From Marinobacter sp. SS5-14b (GTDB lineage: Bacteria > Pseudomonadota > Gammaproteobacteria > Pseudomonadales > Oleiphilaceae): 64,000 nt of DNA. Both the position numbers and the translations under genes were made by a program. Location of the stretch: assembly GCF_030541005.1 (NCBI RefSeq), contig NZ_JASSVM010000001.1, forward strand, positions 372,001-436,000, read 5' to 3'. Below, piece after piece: positions 58,899 through 64,000 of the stretch. Each line of letters opens with the position of its first letter. Within the stretch, counting starts at the first letter, position 1. The notes beneath the pieces were generated by a model. That model was given only the letters and a program-made list of their open reading frames with translations. It was not told the DNA's origin and ran no database searches.

Positions 58899-59489
58899 AT
58901 GAATCACAATCCAGACGATCTTATCATGCTGTTCAATGACCTGTTCCGGGAAAGCTATCGGACAATCCTGGTCAAAGGCAGTGACGAACCGGAATACCTT
59001 CCAGCAAGCAAGCCTGACGGGCTTGCCAGGGTTGTTTTTGCCCACGGTTTTTTTGCCAGTGCCTTGCACGAGATCGCCCACTGGTGCTTAGCGGGTGACG
59101 ATCGGCGCACATTGCATGACTATGGATACTGGTATTGTCCTGACGGGCGCACACCTGAGCAGCAGCTGGCCTTCGAAAACGTTGAAGTTAAGCCCCAGGC
59201 CATCGAATGGCTGTTGTCACTGGCAGCGGGCTCCCGATTTCATATCAGCGTGGACAACCTCGCGGGCAGTGGTGCAGCGAACGAGCCATTATTCCGGCAA
59301 AAGGTCTGTCATCAGGCTGCCCACTATCTCGAATACGGTTTGCCTGAGCGGGCACAGCAGTTCTTTGACGCCCTCAGGCACTTCTACAATACCTCAGCCC
59401 GCCTGGTGCATAACTGGACCTGCGACAAGGTCCGCATCGCTGGAGCGGGTATCGAACACGATCAAACAAGGACAACTGAGACTCTATGA
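58899..59489 (+). CDS. epmC: Elongation factor P hydroxylase
   Basis: EpmC (YfcM) hydroxylates the beta-lysyl-lysine of EF-P, the last modification step after EpmA and EpmB. It has 196 residues. The metal-binding motif is H57-E58-x-x-H61 in ALHEIAHWCLAG, followed by YGYWYCPDGRTPEQQ. Other epm genes are outside the window. The ATG of the helicase overlaps its stop by four bases (ATGA), so the two are coupled. Confidence 0.92.
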   Translation: MNHNPDDLIMLFNDLFRESYRTILVKGSDEPEYLPASKPDGLARVVFAHGFFASALHEIAHWCLAGDDRRTLHDYGYWYCPDGRTPEQQLAFENVEVKPQAIEWLLSLAAGSRFHISVDNLAGSGAANEPLFRQKVCHQAAHYLEYGLPERAQQFFDALRHFYNTSARLVHNWTCDKVRIAGAGIEHDQTRTTETL

Positions 59490-60781
59490 CATCTGACCCA
59501 AAGCATACTGGCGATTTGCGCTTCAGCGATCTGAATCTGGACCAGCGCCTGCTCGATGCCATTACCAAAATCGGTTTTGAATTCTGTACACCCATCCAGG
59601 CAGAAACGCTGCCCTGGACCCTGGCCTGTGAAGATCTTATCGGCCAGGCCCAGACCGGCACCGGCAAGACCGCTGCTTTCCTGATCACGGCGATTCAGAC
59701 TCTGCTCGAAACGCCGATACCGGAAGATGACCGCTTCGCGTCTGAGCCACGGGTTCTGGCGCTGGCGCCCACCCGGGAGCTGGCTATGCAAATTGCCAAG
59801 GATGCAGAGCAGCTGTGCCGCTATACCGGCCACAATGTGGTGACGGTCGTCGGCGGGATGAATTACGACAAGCAGCGGGAGCAGCTGCAGAACGAGATCG
59901 TGGATATTCTGGTGGCAACCCCTGGCCGGTTGATCGATTTCCTGGGTTCCCAGGATGTGTTTCTTGATCAGCTGGACATTCTTATTCTGGACGAAGCCGA
60001 CCGCATGCTCGACATGGGCTTCATCCCCGATGTAAAACGCATTATTCGTAAGTGCACCCCGAAGGAGGAGCGCCAGACCTTGTTGTTTAGCGCTACTTTC
60101 AATCAGGATGTGCTGAACCTGGCGTCCATGTGGACACAGAATGCCGAGTTTGTGGAAATCGAACCGGAACAGAAAACGGCTGAGCGGGTAGAGCAAACCG
60201 TGTACCTGGTATCAGACGATGACAAGCTTCCGGTACTGGTGAACTACCTGAAGCGTCCGGAAGTCGAAAAGGCGATTGTGTTTGCAAACCGTCGGGACCA
60301 GTGCCGGGATCTTGAGGAAGATCTGAAAAATCAGGGCGTGAAGGTGTCTCTGATGTCGGGTGAAATCGCCCAGAATAAACGCCTGAAAACCCTGGATCAG
60401 TTCAAGAAAGGGGAGATTCAGGTACTCGTGGCGACCGACGTAGCGGGCCGGGGAATTCACGTAAACGGCGTAACCCACGTGTTCAACTACAACCTTCCGG
60501 AAAATGCTGAAGACTACGTGCACCGCATTGGCCGCACCGGCCGTGCTGGAAAAACCGGGGTTTCTGTCAGCTTTGCGGGTGAAGATGACGCCTACGCGCT
60601 GCCGGCTATCGAAACCTACATCAGTCAAAAGCTGAAAACAGCCATTCCGGAAGAAGATCTGATGGTGGCTATGGACAACGCGCCGATTACCCGAAAACGG
60701 GGTGGTCGCAGGCCCCAGGCAGGCCGCAGTTCCGGCGGCCGAAGCTCCGGTGGGCGTGGCCAGCGCCCTCGGCGTAATTGA
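59486..60781 (+). CDS. rhlB: DEAD-box RNA helicase, RhlB-type
   Basis: ATP-dependent RNA unwinding enzyme; RhlB is the degradosome helicase in relatives. It has 431 residues. Motifs: Q-motif FCTPIQ near 33, Walker A AQTGTGKT at 55-62, PTRELA near 95, GG near 117, TPGRL near 138, DEAD near 174, SAT near 205, VATDVAGRGIH near 313, HRIGRTGRAGKTG near 345. The tail is Arg/Gly/Ser-rich, typical of RNA contact regions. The split from other DEAD-box types is by overall pattern, so rhlB is likely rather than certain. Confidence 0.85.
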   Translation: MTSDPKHTGDLRFSDLNLDQRLLDAITKIGFEFCTPIQAETLPWTLACEDLIGQAQTGTGKTAAFLITAIQTLLETPIPEDDRFASEPRVLALAPTRELAMQIAKDAEQLCRYTGHNVVTVVGGMNYDKQREQLQNEIVDILVATPGRLIDFLGSQDVFLDQLDILILDEADRMLDMGFIPDVKRIIRKCTPKEERQTLLFSATFNQDVLNLASMWTQNAEFVEIEPEQKTAERVEQTVYLVSDDDKLPVLVNYLKRPEVEKAIVFANRRDQCRDLEEDLKNQGVKVSLMSGEIAQNKRLKTLDQFKKGEIQVLVATDVAGRGIHVNGVTHVFNYNLPENAEDYVHRIGRTGRAGKTGVSVSFAGEDDAYALPAIETYISQKLKTAIPEEDLMVAMDNAPITRKRGGRRPQAGRSSGGRSSGGRGQRPRRN

Positions 60782-60803
60782 TTGGCGGCATGGAGCGCGG
60801 GTT

Positions 60804-61958
60804 ATGCTGATCGTAGCAGATGAAAATATTCCCCTACTCGATTCGTTTTTTGGCGATATCGGTGAGATTCGTCGGGTAACCGGTCGAAATCTCAGTCGCA
60901 GCCAGGTCGAGGATGCTGATGTTCTCCTGGTGCGCTCGGTGACCCAGGTTGGCCCTGAGCTGTTGGCGGGCACACAAGTGCGTTTTGTAGGCACTGCCAC
61001 CATCGGCACAGACCATGTGAATGTTGAGTGGCTAAAGCAGCAGGGTATTGGCTTCTCGGCAGCGCCCGGCTGCAACGCCAGCAGCGTGGCAGAGTATGTT
61101 CTGGCGGTTATTTCCCAGTTTGCCGAGCAGCGTGGGACTGAGGACTGGTCGACCCTGAGTGTTGGCATTGTTGGCGCTGGCAATGTTGGCAGCGAGCTGG
61201 CCAGGGCGCTGGAGCGACTGGACTTTGACGTGGTGTTGTGTGACCCGCCCAGGGCAGAAGCTGAAGCGGGTTCTGAAGAGGTGTTCGTCAGCTTGTTGGA
61301 GGCACTTCGATGTGACGTTGTAACGTTACATACCCCGCTGACACGTACAGGAAACCATGCAACCTACCATATGGTTTCGGATCACGAACTGGCCGAATTG
61401 GGCTCGGAACAACTGCTGATTAACGCCGGCCGGGGCGAAGTGATCGACTCCGCCGCTCTGATGCGCCGCTTGGAGCAAGGCGATGCGCCTCTGGTGGCGC
61501 TGGATGTTTGGGAGCAGGAACCCCGCATAAGCCCCGAGCTGGTCGGTCAGGTCTGGCTTGCCACCCCCCATATTGCCGGTTATAGCCTGGAGGGGAAAGT
61601 GCAAGGCACCGAGATGGTGTATCAGGCGCTGTGTCGTTTTCTGGGACTCCCTGTTCGGAAAAAGGCTGGCCAGTTTCTTCCGGAGCCTGCGCTGAGCAAG
61701 ATTTCGTTCACCAGCAACGCGGTTGAAGACGAAGCCATACGGCTTGCGCTTCGTGCCTGCTATGACCCGAGAAGAGATGATCTCCGGCTAAGGCTGGCGA
61801 TGAAGGGTAATCCGGACGAGCGCGCTGAGGCGTTTGACCGCCTGCGCCGTGACTACCCGGTGCGTCGGGAATGCTCCAGCCTGAAAATCCAGCTTAAGGG
61901 CACCAGCAAGTCGTTGCAGGACAGTTTCCGGGCGATGGGTTTCAAGCTGAAGATATGA
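60804..61958 (+). CDS. pdxB: Erythronate-4-phosphate dehydrogenase
   Basis: Second enzyme of the DXP-dependent vitamin B6 route; oxidises 4-phosphoerythronate. It has 384 residues. The start MLIVADENIPLLDSFFG is the conserved opening; a longer in-frame start overlapping rhlB is rejected. The NAD fold is GIVGAGNVGSELARAL near 119, with TPLTRTGNHATYH and NAGRGEVIDSAAL in the catalytic half. The C-terminal PdxB dimerisation domain (about 285-384) is present. A strong terminator follows. Confidence 0.95.
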   Translation: MLIVADENIPLLDSFFGDIGEIRRVTGRNLSRSQVEDADVLLVRSVTQVGPELLAGTQVRFVGTATIGTDHVNVEWLKQQGIGFSAAPGCNASSVAEYVLAVISQFAEQRGTEDWSTLSVGIVGAGNVGSELARALERLDFDVVLCDPPRAEAEAGSEEVFVSLLEALRCDVVTLHTPLTRTGNHATYHMVSDHELAELGSEQLLINAGRGEVIDSAALMRRLEQGDAPLVALDVWEQEPRISPELVGQVWLATPHIAGYSLEGKVQGTEMVYQALCRFLGLPVRKKAGQFLPEPALSKISFTSNAVEDEAIRLALRACYDPRRDDLRLRLAMKGNPDERAEAFDRLRRDYPVRRECSSLKIQLKGTSKSLQDSFRAMGFKLKI

Positions 61959-61981
61959 TCGGGAGCGGTCGCAGGTAGAGA

Positions 61982-62013
61982 ACACAAGGGGCGCTTCGGC
62001 GCCCCTTGTGTTT
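61982..62013. terminator. Bidirectional terminator, pdxB/htpX
   Basis: ACACAAGGGGCGC and GCGCCCCTTGTGT arms around a TTCG tetraloop, a very stable hairpin between converging genes. Terminal T and A tracts are short. Confidence 0.85.
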
Positions 62014-62024
62014 GGGCAGGCAGA

Positions 62025-62906
62025 TCAGAGATTGGCGTTCTGGAGCGCTGCAATTCGGTCCTCGAGGGGCGGATGAGTCATGAACAGTGCTGAGAGGCCT
62101 GCCCGGGCACCACGATTGATGCCGAAGGCCTGCAGGGTGTCAGGCATCTGATCCGGTACTTCGCTTTCCTGTTTCAACCGGGCAAGCGCGTTAATCATGG
62201 CGCCTCGGCCAGCCAGCTGCGCACCCGCGATATCAGCCCGGAATTCACGGCGGCGGGAGAACCAGAACACGATCGTGCTGGCCAGAATGCCCAGCACGAT
62301 CTCAGCAACGATACTGACGACGAAGAAGCCGATACCGTGGCCATTTTCATTCTTGAAAACGACCCGATCGACAAATGAACCGATCACCCGGGATGCAAAA
62401 ATCACGAAGGTGTTTACCACGCCCTGAATCAGGGTCAGTGTGACCATGTCGCCGTTTGCCACGTGACCGATCTCATGGCCCAGTACCGCCCGAATTTCAT
62501 CTTTGTTGAACCTGTGCAGCAGGCCCTCACTGACGGCAACCAACGAATCGTTCTTCTTCCATCCCGTAGCAAATGCGTTGGACTGCGAGGCAGGGAAAAT
62601 GGCGACCTCTGGCATGCCTATGCCTGCTTTGTTCGCCAACTCTGCCACGGTATCCACCAGCCAGCGTTCTGCCGGTGTGCGGGGTGAGTCAATGACCCGG
62701 GCTTTGGTGCTCCATTTTGCCATGGGTTTGGAGATGAGCAGGGAAATAAAGGCACCCGTAAAACCAAACACCGCAGCGAAGATCAGCAAAGAGCTGTAGT
62801 TGATCCCTTGTTGGGACAGGTAGCTGTCTACTCCCAGCAGGCGGAGGGTGAAGCTCGCAACCAGAATAACCGCCAGGTTGGTGGCCAGAAACAACAGAAT
62901 GCGCAT
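62025..62906 (-). CDS. htpX: Heat-shock membrane zinc metalloprotease HtpX
   Basis: Inner-membrane M48 protease that clears damaged membrane proteins. It has 293 residues. Two membrane spans come first (about 5-22 and 38-58), then the zinc site H144-E145-x-x-H148 in [12 protein letters not shown], two more hydrophobic segments, and the third-ligand region [16 protein letters not shown] near 220. A good sigma32 promoter lies 50 bp upstream, matching the family's heat-shock control. Confidence 0.95.
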   Translation of the reverse strand: MRILLFLATNLAVILVASFTLRLLGVDSYLSQQGINYSSLLIFAAVFGFTGAFISLLISKPMAKWSTKARVIDSPRTPAERWLVDTVAELANKAGIGMPEVAIFPASQSNAFATGWKKNDSLVAVSEGLLHRFNKDEIRAVLGHEIGHVANGDMVTLTLIQGVVNTFVIFASRVIGSFVDRVVFKNENGHGIGFFVVSIVAEIVLGILASTIVFWFSRRREFRADIAGAQLAGRGAMINALARLKQESEVPDQMPDTLQAFGINRGARAGLSALFMTHPPLEDRIAALQNANL

Positions 62907-62957
62907 GGTTTTTTCCTGTCTGAATTTACCCGGAAGGTTGTAGGCTTTCTGACCTTG

Positions 62958-62985
62958 ATATGCGGTCCTGGTTCATCGCTTCAAG
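62958..62985 (-). promoter_or_regulatory. Sigma32 (heat-shock) promoter of htpX
   Basis: Minus strand: CTTGAA (62985-62980), 14 bp, CCGCATAT (62965-62958). The -35 is perfect and the -10 differs from CCCCATAT at one base. Confidence 0.7.
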
Positions 62986-62999
62986 AGTGTTAACTTGAT

Positions 63000-63473
63000 T
63001 TAATGAATGGCGCTTTGTTCTGCATCGGTGAAAAATGCCGATTGCACCGCCAGGCTGATCTGGCTGGAGCTGCCGCTTTTCAGCGCGCCTCGTAAAAGGG
63101 AAATATAGGTGGACAGGTCATGCTGCACCGAGGGCGGCAGTTCCTGAGCGTGATTCTGTGTTTTGAGTTTTCTGGCCAGCACCTGCGGCGCTGGCGAGCT
63201 CAAGCGGATGAGCGCGTTGCGTGACAGCACCGCTTGGTCCAACGCTTCCTGTCGAATGGTATCCACGTACCGCAAAAGCCCTTCTTCCTCGAGCCAGAGC
63301 AGGGCGCCGAAACAGGCCATGTGTCGCTTGCTGTGCAGTCCGAATTCGTCCGGATCGTCCGGCCCTGCGATGTCCTCGACGAACAGGTTGATGCGCCTGG
63401 GAAAGGCCGCATAGAGCTGTACCAGTGCTACGGCAACGTCCTTGTAAAACTCCTCCACATGAATATCGGCCAT
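63000..63473 (-). CDS. Conserved protein of unknown function, PA2829-like context
   Basis: 157-residue soluble protein with no motif I can name. It is largely helical: HVEEFYKDVAVALVQLYAAF at the start, DEFGLHSKRHMACFGALLWLEEEGLL in the middle, Gln/Ser-rich towards the end. No signal or membrane segment. It lies 11 bases downstream of the AlaA-type aminotransferase, same strand, and upstream of htpX. As I recall, Pseudomonas also has a small unknown gene between htpX and this aminotransferase, suggesting a conserved link; to be confirmed by search. Confidence 0.7.
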   Translation of the reverse strand: MADIHVEEFYKDVAVALVQLYAAFPRRINLFVEDIAGPDDPDEFGLHSKRHMACFGALLWLEEEGLLRYVDTIRQEALDQAVLSRNALIRLSSPAPQVLARKLKTQNHAQELPPSVQHDLSTYISLLRGALKSGSSSQISLAVQSAFFTDAEQSAIH

Positions 63474-63484
63474 CTGAGCTCCGT

Positions 63485-64000
63485 TTACTGGCGGTAGTGC
63501 TCGAGAAAGTTACCCAGCCTGCCCATGGCATCGGCAAGCGTGTCCTGCCGCGGCAGGAACACCACCCGAAGGTGCTGTTTGTCGTCGATGTTAAAGGCGG
63601 AACCCTGTACAAGCAGGATTTTCTCCTGCAGCAACAGGTCCAGTACCAGTTTTTCATCGTTGACCACGGGGAAGTGTTTCGGGTCGAGCTTCGGGAAAAG
63701 ATAGAGCGCGCCCTGAGGTTTCACGCAGCTGACCCCCGGGATGTCATTGAGCATCCTCCAGGCTGTTTCGCGTTGCTCATAGAGCCGCCCGCCAGGTGCC
63801 ACCAGATCATTGATGGACTGATAGCCGCCCAGTGCGGTCTGGATCGCCAGCTGTGCAGGAACGTTTGCGCACAGGCGCATGTTAGACAGCATCTCGATGC
63901 CTTCAATCAGATCTTTGGCTCGATGTTTGGCGCCGCTGATGATCATCCAGCCTGAGCGATAGCCCGCCGCACGATAGTTCTTGGACAGGCCGTTGTAGGT
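63485..64000 (-). CDS. alaA: AlaA-type PLP-dependent aminotransferase (5' end outside window)
   Basis: Class I/II aminotransferase, probably the glutamate-pyruvate (alanine) enzyme. The visible C-terminal 172 residues begin TYNGLSKNYRAAGYRSGW, holding the PLP-binding lysine in LSKNYRAAGYRSGW, continue with IQTALGGYQSINDLV and end FLPRQDTLADAMGRLGNFLEHYRQ. The N-terminal part is beyond the right edge. The choice of AlaA over other members rests on the LSKxYR and FLP patterns and on the small unknown gene and htpX next to it. Confidence 0.85.
   Translation of the reverse strand, partial: TYNGLSKNYRAAGYRSGWMIISGAKHRAKDLIEGIEMLSNMRLCANVPAQLAIQTALGGYQSINDLVAPGGRLYEQRETAWRMLNDIPGVSCVKPQGALYLFPKLDPKHFPVVNDEKLVLDLLLQEKILLVQGSAFNIDDKQHLRVVFLPRQDTLADAMGRLGNFLEHYRQ

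Noticed and set aside
1..64000. CRISPR arrays, IS elements, prophage genes
   Set aside because: No regular spaced repeats, transposase motifs or phage structural genes seen on either strand.

Overview
The window reads as chromosomal DNA of a marine gammaproteobacterium of the Pseudomonas/Marinobacter type, with Marinobacter the best guess. Reasons: the order ppiB-glnS-cysS, folD, tRNA block, tig-clpP-clpX-lon-hupB-ppiD; a complete Entner-Doudoroff set run by HexR; a cbb3 oxidase locus; polyhydroxyalkanoate genes; and many fatty-acid/outer-membrane genes. Genes are densely packed on both strands. I saw no prophage, IS transposase or CRISPR. The one clear mobile element is a group II intron. 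Species assignment is inference from gene content, not a search.

Layout. 1-398: end-truncated ppiB. 399-798: a hairpin-rich gap. 799-3444: a full-length group II intron (RT-maturase-HNH) sitting 52 bp ahead of glnS in the same orientation. 3497-8885: glnS, cysS, malate synthase G. 8961-9818: folD. 10074-10572: tRNA-Pro, -Arg, -His, -Leu behind one promoter. 10790-19361: the protein quality-control block tig, clpP, clpX, lon, hupB, ppiD.

19408-28301: sugar catabolism. hexR faces zwf-pgl-eda, pyk faces edd-glk, and a uracil-DNA-glycosylase-like gene follows glk. Together these turn glucose into 6-phosphogluconate and then, through KDPG, into pyruvate. 28293-33542: glpD with an orphan periplasmic binding protein, then PHA synthase and a phasin. 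33680-35485: a DksA/TraR zinc-finger protein and a DASS transporter.

35674-40273: the least explained part, a four-gene operon of a C39-type cysteine peptidase, an outer-membrane barrel-like protein, a FadL-family channel and a MalM-like lipoprotein. I rate it the best candidate for an undescribed system. 40281-43668: an exported polysaccharide deacetylase, a DnaJ-related protein, a TetR regulator and ttcA. 43673-52327: ccoNOQP with its assembly genes ccoGHIS and a TauE/SafE-like membrane protein. An Anr/FNR box lies 41.5 bp upstream of the inferred ccoN transcription start.

52549-64000: a small alpha/beta hydrolase overlapping the end of a 7TM diguanylate cyclase by 82 bp, then rlmM, an ABM-domain protein, a TusA-like protein, dsbD, epmC, a DEAD-box helicase, pdxB, htpX (with a sigma32-type promoter), a conserved unknown gene, and a 5'-truncated AlaA-type aminotransferase running off the right edge.
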